Source of the DNA: a virus
Virus record (IMG/VR): IMGVR_UViG_3300008117_000092
Coordinates: 1-59,782 of that record
DNA length: 59,782 nt
Strand: one strand, 5' to 3'
Part shown: in pieces, positions 15,610 to 23,703 of the stretch
Position numbering within the stretch: the first letter of the stretch is position 1
Layout: each line of letters begins with the position of its first letter
Made by a program: the position numbers and the translations under genes
Notes under the pieces: generated by a model
What the model was told of the DNA's origin: nothing
What the model saw: the letters and a program-made list of their open reading frames with translations, nothing else
Database searches by the model: none

Positions 15610-15707
15610 TTATATATAAACGGATCACGTTTTCGTAATTCTCTCAATTTACGGCGATATCTTATTTCTAATCGAATTCTGTTCCATAGGTTGCGTAACC
15701 AATTCAT
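15606..15707 (-). CDS. small basic protein, 33 aa
   Basis: This gene is short enough to be missed by usual length cut-offs. It starts at the ATG whose complement is CAT at 15705-15707, with a Shine-Dalgarno sequence AAGGAA at 15715-15720 seven bases upstream. It ends with TGA at 15606-15608, overlapping the next ATG (ATGA), the same junction used by real genes here. The protein is strongly basic (9 Arg and 3 Lys in 33 residues) and predicted to be one amphipathic helix, beginning MNWLRNLWNRIRLEI and ending ELRKRDPFIYK. Similar short basic peptides seem familiar from aquatic T4-like phages, from memory only. Its 5' part overlaps the end of the gene at 15649. It may bind membranes, nucleic acid or a partner protein. 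Confidence 0.72.
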   Translation of the reverse strand: MNWLRNLWNRIRLEIRYRRKLRELRKRDPFIYK

Positions 15708-16503
15708 TGAATTTTTCCTTAATTAATTCAGCTGCTGCTGCGTGTGCCTCTTCTAATGGGTGTGTAGTGCCCATTTGATATTTATTTTCCGCAGCCCATT
15801 GATAAAAACCTCTTGGGTAATTTGTTTCATTAGGTTTAGATCCTGCGTCAAAGAAAAACCATTTATTCCAATCAATCTGTTTATATATTGTATCAAGAAA
15901 AACATCTTGTTGTCTTAAAAAGTTTGGGTGTTCAAAAAAAACATTATCTGCTGAAACAAACAAATAAGGAATATTATTTTGTGCAAAATAGAATTGCAAA
16001 AATAAAATTTCTTTCAAGCTCGAATATAATTCATAGTACTCACTGTTACCCACATGTTTAAAAAATACTTTTGCAAACTCAGATATTCCTGTTAGTTTGG
16101 CAGTATTAATATGTTTTTTTTGAAAATTTAATACCTGTTCGTTTTTAGATTTAAATTCCGCCTCAATTTCAGATGTATTATCTAGCACTGACCAAGAGTT
16201 TATACTATACCACGGAGAATTTTTTTGTTTTGTATCATAATTAAATCTAAATTCGTAACGATTAAAAAATGTCCAAGTCACCAAAGCCGCAATTTTTTCT
16301 TTTTTTTCTTTCAGCTGCTCACATGTTGTTATGACCATTCTACTTATAGCATTGTTAGCATTTCCTGACCAGGCGGCGCAAACATATTCCATGTTGTTTT
16401 GTTTTGCCAATAAAGCAGGATAGGTGCTCATGCTATATCCCGGAAATTGGTCCTTTAATTCAGCACCGTATACAAAACTGTCACCGCCTGCTACTAAAAT
16501 CAT
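15649..16503 (-). CDS. SGNH-hydrolase-like protein 3
   Basis: A 284-residue SGNH-like protein with GGDSFVYGAEL at residues 6-16, WSGNANNAISR (about 44-54, Gly/Asn block) and THPLEEAHAAAAELI near the C-terminus (His block). It is longer than its neighbours, with an extra helical region between about 120 and 200. No signal peptide. The last 58 or so bases overlap the hidden 33-residue gene. The upstream unknown gene ends 23 bases inside this gene. The residue in the nucleophile position is Ser, as in active family members; substrate and activity are not known. Confidence 0.72.
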   Translation of the reverse strand: MILVAGGDSFVYGAELKDQFPGYSMSTYPALLAKQNNMEYVCAAWSGNANNAISRMVITTCEQLKEKKEKIAALVTWTFFNRYEFRFNYDTKQKNSPWYSINSWSVLDNTSEIEAEFKSKNEQVLNFQKKHINTAKLTGISEFAKVFFKHVGNSEYYELYSSLKEILFLQFYFAQNNIPYLFVSADNVFFEHPNFLRQQDVFLDTIYKQIDWNKWFFFDAGSKPNETNYPRGFYQWAAENKYQMGTTHPLEEAHAAAAELIKEKFNELVTQPMEQNSIRNKISP

Positions 16504-17572
16504 ATCCTGGTCTCATCATATCTATTTGCATTTGCTTATAATTAGAATCGGCCCAACTATATTCAAACGTGTTACTAACTCCATCTACTTCAATTTGATA
16601 AATGTCTAAATGACTACCTAAAATGTCCCATACAATTTTATGATCCTTGGTACCAAAGCTTTTTAATAGATCAACTTGACCGATTGGCAAGTATCCGCAA
16701 CTCAATCCGGGATCCATATAATCTCGACCATTATCCGCAAGCCAACGTCTAAAATTATCTTGTTCTGTGTTATGCCATGGATGAGGACCTCCGTATACTA
16801 CATCATTACCCCATTCCACATCAAACTCGCCTGAATAGTATTTTAATTCTGTTATTGCCTCACACACCGTTTCAGTTAATTTTGGTGCACCTTCATCTCT
16901 AAATACTTCATAAAATGTTTTTCCAATTTGAGTCCAATGCATATAAACACCGCCTAGTACTCTATCATATCCATTAACAGCAAACAATTTTCTATGTTCA
17001 TCAGTTAGGTTGTATCTATTAGCATTTAAAAATGTTGTAATTTGACTGGGTCGCACCCAATACGGAAGTGTAGCAGCTTTGCGTTGACTTAAAATTAAGT
17101 TTTCCATTTCATGGCAGATATTGTTTAACTGCCTGATTGCATACTTTGTTTCGTAGTCGGCTTCACAATAGTAATCACTCAAAGACCAAACTGTGCCTTG
17201 CAAAACTTCAAAATGATTATGTAGCCTATTTAATATGTCGTGGTTGAGTCCATTATCTGTATAATCGAATGCAATAACATTTTCTGGAGTATATATATCC
17301 TCAATTTGATAATCATCAAAAAAATTGTTAATAGTAGCAACAGCAGAATTTAACTCGTTACAAAGATATTCTAAATTTCTTGCTGTATATGGGAACCCCA
17401 TAAAACAAAAGTTTTTTTCAAGTAAATTTCCTGATTGTAACAACTCTTTGAGCGCCAGTACCCAGTCTCGAGCTAAACTATTATCATGAGGAATTATACT
17501 ATAATCAAATTGATCCTTGTAATTTAAAGGGTCTCGTAGTACAACTTTAACCAATGGCCGTCCACCATTCAT
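16481..17572 (-). CDS. unknown protein in radical SAM/SGNH cluster, 363 aa
   Basis: I do not recognise this family. The protein is soluble, acidic to neutral, aromatic-rich and apparently single-domain. Distinct segments are GGRPLVKVVLRDPLNYKDQF at the N-terminus, NGYDRVLGGVYMHWTQIGKT in the middle, and HPWHNTEQDNFRRWLADNGR followed by GLSCGYLPIGQVDLLKSFG near the C-terminus. The HPWHN segment with nearby Asp/Glu could be a metal or catalytic site, but this is a guess. It overlaps the first radical SAM gene by 26 bases at its start and an SGNH-like gene at its end, so it is probably made together with them. It may be a partner or substrate of a radical SAM protein. Confidence 0.6.
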   Translation of the reverse strand: MNGGRPLVKVVLRDPLNYKDQFDYSIIPHDNSLARDWVLALKELLQSGNLLEKNFCFMGFPYTARNLEYLCNELNSAVATINNFFDDYQIEDIYTPENVIAFDYTDNGLNHDILNRLHNHFEVLQGTVWSLSDYYCEADYETKYAIRQLNNICHEMENLILSQRKAATLPYWVRPSQITTFLNANRYNLTDEHRKLFAVNGYDRVLGGVYMHWTQIGKTFYEVFRDEGAPKLTETVCEAITELKYYSGEFDVEWGNDVVYGGPHPWHNTEQDNFRRWLADNGRDYMDPGLSCGYLPIGQVDLLKSFGTKDHKIVWDILGSHLDIYQIEVDGVSNTFEYSWADSNYKQMQIDMMRPGYDFSSRR

Positions 17573-18836
17573 ATACGTTCTCTCTCTTTGATAGTATTTC
17601 CTCCATAGTTGTTGATTGTGTACGAATAGATTCTAATTGTAACATGCGAGCTTTGCCTTGAGCAACTCCTTTAAGATAAGCATCAATACCATATTGCTCT
17701 TGAAAGTTTGGGCGTGTTTTAAGTTGAACTAATATATCTCGTAATGAACCAGCCACTCCGGAGTCTAAGATTTCATCTACCCAGGAATCTAAAATTGATC
17801 TAGGTAGGGCTAATGGTGACATAATTATATCCGGTGAGAAACTAAACACAACTTTGGCAAGGATATCTACTCCTAAATCATGACCTAACTTGTGTATATT
17901 AACGACTTCAAACATACCCGGAAGAGTAAGTGTGAAGTCTAATCTCATTTGTCTTGGGTGTCTAGCAAACGCAACTCCTGCCTTAAAATTTTCAAGCCAC
18001 GCTTCATAATCAAGGCCTGTGCGGATATATTCTCCAATTCGGCCTGTACCATCGATACTTGCGCAGATTTGCCAGTCGCGCAGATGAGCAAGTATATCCC
18101 TATAAAGATTACAATTTCTAAAATCAATGCGGCTAAGATTAGTATTGTATCTAGCATAAACATTTGGTCCATCTCCCAGTTCAATAATTCGCTGCATATA
18201 CCGCCAATGTTGTTCATACATTAACGGTTCGCCGCCCACCCAATATACTTCCTCTACACGGTGGTCCTCTACTGCTGCTGCAAACTCGGCTTCAATCTGA
18301 GTAGTCTGGAACTGTTCAATTTGTTTTTTGATTTCAGGCCGCATCCAATTGTTTTTTGGATCTTGCCAATTGACCATGTCGTGTTGTCTTTGCTCACTTT
18401 CCCAACTACTAGACAACATGTCGCCGCACATACGGCATTTGAAATTGCAGAGATTACTAAATCTGTAATCCCACGAAACAGGCTGCATAGTTGTATATCC
18501 CGTTTCATCTGTGCTCTCTAACACTTGCAAATACTTATCGCCGAACAGATTATTAAAATAACTGCGGTAAACGTCAGTGTTTAAAAGTTTGTTATTACAA
18601 ACTTCGCACTCGGGCAATGTTTCTCCGGCTAACATACGACGCCGTACACTACGCATGTGTTCGCCGTTCCAATGCTGTTCTAGTGTAATTGGTACGTATT
18701 GTCCTGTTCCGGAACTAGTATCAATGTATTGTTGAAAATTTTGTGCAGGTTCTCTGCTAGCACAACACATTCTGCGTTCTGTCTGTGGACTTAGATAGGT
18801 ATGAGTCCATGGTGCCATACATAAATTATACTGCAT
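17547..18836 (-). CDS. twitch/SPASM-type radical SAM protein 1
   Basis: A 429-residue radical SAM enzyme. The canonical iron-sulfur motif CNFKCRMC gives C130, C134, C137 for the SAM-binding [4Fe-4S] cluster. Ahead of it is a half-SPASM ('twitch'-like) segment CMAPW...RMCCASREP...CEVC (C6, C24/C25, C77, C80) that could hold an auxiliary cluster. A YWVGGEPLM segment further on fits the family's GGEP strand. Such enzymes perform radical chemistry on peptides, sugars or small molecules. The reaction here is unknown. It overlaps the unknown gene downstream by 26 bases and the SGNH-like gene upstream by 11 bases. It is the first of five related genes. Confidence 0.88.
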   Translation of the reverse strand: MQYNLCMAPWTHTYLSPQTERRMCCASREPAQNFQQYIDTSSGTGQYVPITLEQHWNGEHMRSVRRRMLAGETLPECEVCNNKLLNTDVYRSYFNNLFGDKYLQVLESTDETGYTTMQPVSWDYRFSNLCNFKCRMCGDMLSSSWESEQRQHDMVNWQDPKNNWMRPEIKKQIEQFQTTQIEAEFAAAVEDHRVEEVYWVGGEPLMYEQHWRYMQRIIELGDGPNVYARYNTNLSRIDFRNCNLYRDILAHLRDWQICASIDGTGRIGEYIRTGLDYEAWLENFKAGVAFARHPRQMRLDFTLTLPGMFEVVNIHKLGHDLGVDILAKVVFSFSPDIIMSPLALPRSILDSWVDEILDSGVAGSLRDILVQLKTRPNFQEQYGIDAYLKGVAQGKARMLQLESIRTQSTTMEEILSKRENVYEWWTAIG

Positions 18837-19551
18837 AATCGTCTAAATAATTTTTGCAATTTTCTTTAATAAAATCAATCACAAATTTACTAATGCTTTT
18901 ATGCCCATCTGTAGTAGGATGCCCGTCCTCTGTTATTTGATTTTTATTGTGAGCAAAGTCAAACATGCCTATATGTTTATTAAATGTTATCCAGTTGGAT
19001 TTTCTTGTATCTAAAGCCAGTTGAAACCATTCTGGAGAATAATCATAAATTGCATTATTCATTAACATAAAAAAATAGTTAAATTTACGTAATTCTAAAT
19101 ACGATAAACCTTGAATGATAGTGACCGCCGATAAAACATCAACTTTTTGATTGCCAAAATGTTTGCCGGTGATCCAACCAAATCCTAAAGTATCACTGAT
19201 ATGTGTTATGCCATTGGTATCAATACAACACAAATTTTTGTTCACTTGAACGTTTGCAGAATCACTAATTGCGTCATATCTATGCATTCCAGTTATGTTT
19301 ATACCTATGAGCGTATTGTCAGGTGTAAGTGTTTTATTATTTTCTAACACATAGATTAAATTAGTAAACGCAGCTATGTTGCCGCCGCCAGGTATAGCCA
19401 AATTAACGAACTTATCTTGTGCAGGATTCATTTCTGCAAAACAAAAGTGTGGCCATACACTACCTTGATTTTTCCAAGCATTTTTGTTACTGTGGGGCAA
19501 AGGAATCACACCTGCTGTAAAGCTACATCCTGTTGTTATAAAATTTTTCAA
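18826..19551 (-). CDS. SGNH-hydrolase-like protein 4
   Basis: A 241-residue SGNH-like protein with GCSFTAGV at residues 8-15, LAIPGGGNIAAF near 50-61 (Gly/Asn block), and EDGHPTTDGHKSISKF near the C-terminus (His block). Like the protein at 12787 it has GCSF instead of GDSF, which suggests that these two form one subgroup. It lies between radical SAM proteins 1 and 2: its start directly follows the stop of radical SAM 2 and its end overlaps radical SAM 1 by 11 bases. This placement ties the SGNH proteins to the radical SAM genes as well as to the carbamoyltransferase. Confidence 0.72.
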   Translation of the reverse strand: MKNFITTGCSFTAGVIPLPHSNKNAWKNQGSVWPHFCFAEMNPAQDKFVNLAIPGGGNIAAFTNLIYVLENNKTLTPDNTLIGINITGMHRYDAISDSANVQVNKNLCCIDTNGITHISDTLGFGWITGKHFGNQKVDVLSAVTIIQGLSYLELRKFNYFFMLMNNAIYDYSPEWFQLALDTRKSNWITFNKHIGMFDFAHNKNQITEDGHPTTDGHKSISKFVIDFIKENCKNYLDDYAV

Positions 19552-20763
19552 TTAATACCCCATTGCCAATGCTATTTCTGAATGTGTATTTTTAAAATTT
19601 TGTTTTCTATAAGCATCAGCAAGTTTCATTTTTTCTAAAAATTCTTCGCCATTACTACCTGATCCGTTTTTAATAAATTTAATTATGTTATTAATTTCTT
19701 GTTGATATTTTAAAGTTTTCCAGGAAGTAGTTTCTAGTTTATTCAAAACAAGTTCTTTAGCAGCAGAAGTCAAATTTTGAACACTCATGTGGTCCGGGCT
19801 GTGTAACATATTAAAATATACATCATTAAAATTTTTTGTTTCTGCCCAATTTAAAAGTTCGTCTAAGTAATAAACATTTTGAATGTTTATTGTAAAACAC
19901 AATTGAGTGGTAATATTTTTATGCAATTGTCTATGGGAATGTATACTATCTATAATATTGTTTGCTGTATGCCAACTCGCACCATGTCTTTCGTATTCAA
20001 ATCTTTCTCCTACATTATCTATGCTGAAAGCGATATCTACTCTTCCAAAATTTTTCCACAATAAAATCAAATCTGAAGGCCATTGTGTTGCATTAGTATT
20101 ATAATGAATATCTATGTTGCCGGAGTAACCTTGTTCAACAGCATATTTTAAAAGTTCAATGTGTTCTTGTATAAGCCAAGGCTCTCCACCGGTAAATTCA
20201 ATGTAGCTAATATTAGGAAGTAGTATTCTTAAATTAGCCCAAAAATTTGTTTCTGGATTACGTGGCCATGCGCCTTGTTTGAGCCACTTGTATGCAATAT
20301 GAGTTTTTTTATCAAAATCTCGAGGCATGTACTCTAATTCTTCAGCTGCCCATTTACTACTAGACCATGACCCACATATACGGCACTTTAAATTACAAAT
20401 ATTACCGAGCTTGAGATCTAGAAACCAAAGTTGATTTGGTTGATCATTTTCCCAATCAACCTTTGAATAGAGTTCTTTCAATCGTATTCTACTGTTTATT
20501 CGTTTGCTTGTTCTTCCTGCAGCTTCCTCGTCCCAACATAATTTGCATGTGTCAGGTTTTTTTCCTGCGCGAAACTGCCTACGCAAATTCTGCATGTATT
20601 CGCTGTGATATATAGTTTCTAAATCGTCTTTATTAAGATCAAACTTGACGCCATCGGCGTTGGTAATTTCTTCTCTAGCTAGACAACAAGGCCTAGCAGT
20701 ACCAATAGGACTGGTTTCTATGCTTATCCACGGAAGCATACAGATTGTTTTAGGCAAGTTCAT
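19552..20763 (-). CDS. twitch/SPASM-type radical SAM protein 2
   Basis: A 403-residue radical SAM protein with NICNLKCRICGSW (C123, C127, C130) and an N-terminal auxiliary-cluster segment CMLPWISIETSPIGTARPCC (C8, C26, C27) followed by CKLCWDEE (C73, C76). FTGGEPWLI lies further on, as the family's GGEP strand. It belongs to the same subgroup as radical SAM proteins 1 and 3, which share the Cys-Cys pair in the N-terminal segment. It overlaps radical SAM protein 3 by 14 bases. No precursor peptide gene is visible beside it. Confidence 0.88.
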   Translation of the reverse strand: MNLPKTICMLPWISIETSPIGTARPCCLAREEITNADGVKFDLNKDDLETIYHSEYMQNLRRQFRAGKKPDTCKLCWDEEAAGRTSKRINSRIRLKELYSKVDWENDQPNQLWFLDLKLGNICNLKCRICGSWSSSKWAAEELEYMPRDFDKKTHIAYKWLKQGAWPRNPETNFWANLRILLPNISYIEFTGGEPWLIQEHIELLKYAVEQGYSGNIDIHYNTNATQWPSDLILLWKNFGRVDIAFSIDNVGERFEYERHGASWHTANNIIDSIHSHRQLHKNITTQLCFTINIQNVYYLDELLNWAETKNFNDVYFNMLHSPDHMSVQNLTSAAKELVLNKLETTSWKTLKYQQEINNIIKFIKNGSGSNGEEFLEKMKLADAYRKQNFKNTHSEIALAMGY

Positions 20764-22339
20764 TAAATTCAGAAAACACTTTCCAAAAATTTTCGTTTCT
20801 TATATCATCTAGTTTTTTAATTTGTACCTTAAAGCTTTCAAATTCAACAGTTTGTTTTTTTTCTTTAACAAATTCTTCAATTTCTTTGTTTATGGCTTCG
20901 TCGTCTGTTCTTTTTCCTAGTTGAAAATCATTCCAGTCTGGCCAAGATGATCCTTTATGGCTTTCATATTCAAATTGATTTATTTCAATTTGTATATCTG
21001 AATTGTCAGTTTGAATAAATTTTAATAATGACTCATATCCATTTGTAGCTCGTTTCAATGGATCAATTGGGCGCAACCATTCAATATGCCGTTCATAGGC
21101 AGGTACAATTATCTTATCTTTAAATTCTTTAGGAAAAATATTTGCACGATACCAATTTGGGCTCTGACATAAATTGATATTAAAATCTTTGGCCTTTATT
21201 AACCCTAAGTCTGTCCATTCTTTGTGAAAATCGAGCACGTGAAGCACGTTCATTGCACTCACTGTGGCACTTATATAAAAATCAACATGCGGAACTTCTT
21301 GTATCATTCTGCGACGATTTTCTAAAGTTTGTGCCCAATTTGTTCCTTTGCGCATTAACTCGGCCCTCTCGCCACTTGCATCTAAGCTAGCACCTACACT
21401 AACATTCTTGAAATACTTCCAATAGTCAAATACATGCTTATCTTTATATCTTAATTCACTAAAATTTGTATTATATTGAATTCTAATATCTGTCTTGCCA
21501 TGTTCAATAAGCTTTTCTAACAAGAAATAGTGTTCCTTCATAATTAAAGGCTCACCACCGGCAAAATAAACTTGTTCAAGATATGGTATATGTGGTAGCA
21601 TTTGCTCAAGCATTGCGTCCTCGTTGCCTGCAGTATACTCAACTCGTGCCATTTCTCTTCCAAGAACATCAGGCTTACGATTGTACATTTTTACATGGTC
21701 GCTATACCAATTACTACTAAAAATTGGTCCACAACTACGACAACTAAAATTACATAAATTACTGAATCTTACATCCCAATATCTTATTTGAAATTCAGGA
21801 TGAGTGCCATCAGGGTTAGTTTTTTTTGTATCTTCAATATGATGACCATAGGTTTTATTAGCGTCATTTCTGAGTGAAAAAAATCCATGTTCTTCCCGTT
21901 CGTAACAATTTTTACATTCTTTACTGGGAGTTTCATTCAACATGTTTATTCTAAGTTTTTTAAAGTTGTCATTATTCCATATTTCTGCCATTGTATTTTG
22001 TCGTAAATTACCAACTGGATGCCAATAATCTGCAAAACAGCAAGGATATGCCCTTCCATCAGGAAATCCGTGTAAATGAACCCAAGGCATCATACAAAAT
22101 ACTTTACTGTCCACTAGCTTAAATTTTTGATCGTTTGTAAGAGTATCAAAATTAACATGTAATGGCTTTACTGAATTGTAATCATAACCTATATTAATTT
22201 TAGCCGAGTTTTTTTCTAAGTTCAAGATTTCTTCTAATACACTTTTATTTTTAATATCTACTCCGCTTATATAAGCATCATACGATGGCCAATCTTCGCC
22301 AGCAAACATTTCGTAAGCTTCTTTGTTCAATTTATTCAT
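20750..22339 (-). CDS. twitch/SPASM-type radical SAM protein 3
   Basis: The longest of the set at 529 residues. An extra N-terminal region of about 75 residues precedes the auxiliary-cluster segment (CMMPW at 82, PCCFADY at 100-106, ECKNCYE at 141-147). The radical SAM motif is NLCNFSCRSCG (C196, C200, C203), followed by YFAGGEPLIM. The insertion and a longer C-terminal region (about 430-529, rich in Glu and Lys) set it apart. It overlaps radical SAM 4 by 4 bases. Reaction and substrate are unknown; the domain organisation is the same as in its neighbours. Confidence 0.88.
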   Translation of the reverse strand: MNKLNKEAYEMFAGEDWPSYDAYISGVDIKNKSVLEEILNLEKNSAKINIGYDYNSVKPLHVNFDTLTNDQKFKLVDSKVFCMMPWVHLHGFPDGRAYPCCFADYWHPVGNLRQNTMAEIWNNDNFKKLRINMLNETPSKECKNCYEREEHGFFSLRNDANKTYGHHIEDTKKTNPDGTHPEFQIRYWDVRFSNLCNFSCRSCGPIFSSNWYSDHVKMYNRKPDVLGREMARVEYTAGNEDAMLEQMLPHIPYLEQVYFAGGEPLIMKEHYFLLEKLIEHGKTDIRIQYNTNFSELRYKDKHVFDYWKYFKNVSVGASLDASGERAELMRKGTNWAQTLENRRRMIQEVPHVDFYISATVSAMNVLHVLDFHKEWTDLGLIKAKDFNINLCQSPNWYRANIFPKEFKDKIIVPAYERHIEWLRPIDPLKRATNGYESLLKFIQTDNSDIQIEINQFEYESHKGSSWPDWNDFQLGKRTDDEAINKEIEEFVKEKKQTVEFESFKVQIKKLDDIRNENFWKVFSEFNELA

Positions 22340-23703
22340 AAATTTTTATACCAATCTTGTAAATTAGGAAAACTTGTACAGAAATCTTTTTTCCTTCTTA
22401 TATCATATTGCTGATAAAATTGTTTAAAATCTTTTTGTAATATTGCTTGTTCTGCCGCATTAGCATGTGGTGTTTTAACAATATCAAGATAGTCAATTAA
22501 TCTTTGCACATGGTTGATTTCGTGTTGATGTAGCCATTCGTTATTGTTAGCTTCCAACCAGTGTTCTAACTTGTTTTTATGTGTTGTTCTAATTTCGTCC
22601 GGCAACACCAATGGACTTTGAAACGACGGGAATCTTAAAATATTTAGTGTGAAGTTTGGATAGTCTTTTCCATAACACATTTTCCATTGTACTATGCAAT
22701 CTAAAAAATCTGTAAGACTTTCTAAACATAGAGCATTAACGGTACACATTATGTGCAAGCCGCGTAATTTATTACCAACTTGATTATCTAATATAAGTTC
22801 TATATTATTAATCCAATCATCCCAGTCCAATCCGTCTCTAATATATTCTGCATGAGCGCCGACACTTTCATTACTAGTGTATAAGTCAATGGGTGAGTCC
22901 ACACTTGAAAATAAACGATCGAAATCAACTTGTGCTCCTAGGTTACTATTGATTGCTAGTCTTGTTTGGCTTTTGCCTTTGTTTTCTTTGAACCAATCAA
23001 GCAGTTGCCAAGTATATCCTGACATTAATGGTTCGCCGCCAGTTATACGCAATTCATCTAGTGTTTGATGGAGGTCTGACTCCCACCATTCGAAGAAGGC
23101 ATTGACATATGGGTTATCTTGACCAAATTTAAACAACTGCGCACTGTCATGGCTATGAGTAAAATGATTCCTACCGTCAGACACAAGGTCCATGTAGGGT
23201 CCATTTGTATTGATGTCTTTGACCCAAGTACTACTGAACGCAGGATTGCAATAAGAGCAAGCAAACTGACAAGTACGGTCAAAACTGATTTCAAGAGTTC
23301 TAAGATTGACATCTTCTGAAGCTGGTGTTCTATATGCACGATCAAGATCCTCATCTGAATAGATTACTGTTTTGTAAACACGATCACTGATATTATCTCT
23401 ACCAATGTCTTCAATCTTCCAACAGTATTCACAACCTGCTGGTCGTTCACCCAGTTGCATTTGTCTACGTTCCTCTTTCTTTTTAGGCGTGTTGTGCAAT
23501 GCCCGAGGATTTGCTTGCACATCTGCTATTTCAACCTTGTGAGGCAACGGATGGTGACAACTTGTAGTCATGCCGCTACCTAACCATATAGTCGCATTAT
23601 ACCATTTTGCTCCGCAGAATGAGTCTGACTTGATGTCAATAATTCTGCGCTTGTATTCTAAATCTGTTTCGTTGTTAATTTTGGGCATGATATCTGCATT
23701 CAT
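22336..23703 (-). CDS. twitch/SPASM-type radical SAM protein 4
   Basis: A 455-residue radical SAM protein with CQFACSYC (C145, C149, C152). The N-terminal segment is FCGAKW...TTSCHHPLPH...CEYCW (C30, C49, C91, C94): the Cys-Cys pair of proteins 1-3 is replaced by Cys-His. It shares this pattern, the LHNTPKKKEERR-like stretch and the RITGGEPLMS-type strand with radical SAM protein 5 next to it, so the two look like a tandem duplication. The 29-base overlap with protein 5 supports joint translation. A single Cys-X-X-Cys completes the possible auxiliary site. Confidence 0.88.
   Translation of the reverse strand: MNADIMPKINNETDLEYKRRIIDIKSDSFCGAKWYNATIWLGSGMTTSCHHPLPHKVEIADVQANPRALHNTPKKKEERRQMQLGERPAGCEYCWKIEDIGRDNISDRVYKTVIYSDEDLDRAYRTPASEDVNLRTLEISFDRTCQFACSYCNPAFSSTWVKDINTNGPYMDLVSDGRNHFTHSHDSAQLFKFGQDNPYVNAFFEWWESDLHQTLDELRITGGEPLMSGYTWQLLDWFKENKGKSQTRLAINSNLGAQVDFDRLFSSVDSPIDLYTSNESVGAHAEYIRDGLDWDDWINNIELILDNQVGNKLRGLHIMCTVNALCLESLTDFLDCIVQWKMCYGKDYPNFTLNILRFPSFQSPLVLPDEIRTTHKNKLEHWLEANNNEWLHQHEINHVQRLIDYLDIVKTPHANAAEQAILQKDFKQFYQQYDIRRKKDFCTSFPNLQDWYKNL

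Noticed and set aside
15606-15707. RiPP precursor peptide for the radical SAM enzymes
   Set aside because: It has no Cys, no leader/core division and no repeat; it looks like a basic helical protein. Not proposed as a precursor.
15770-15790. ATAAATA motif on the - strand near 15776
   Set aside because: It is inside the SGNH-like protein 3 gene, not before a gene start, so it is probably chance in AT-rich DNA.
17945-18224. Open frames on both strands inside radical SAM protein 1, one with apparent membrane segments
   Set aside because: The radical SAM frame carries the conserved motifs through this region; the others are shadows.
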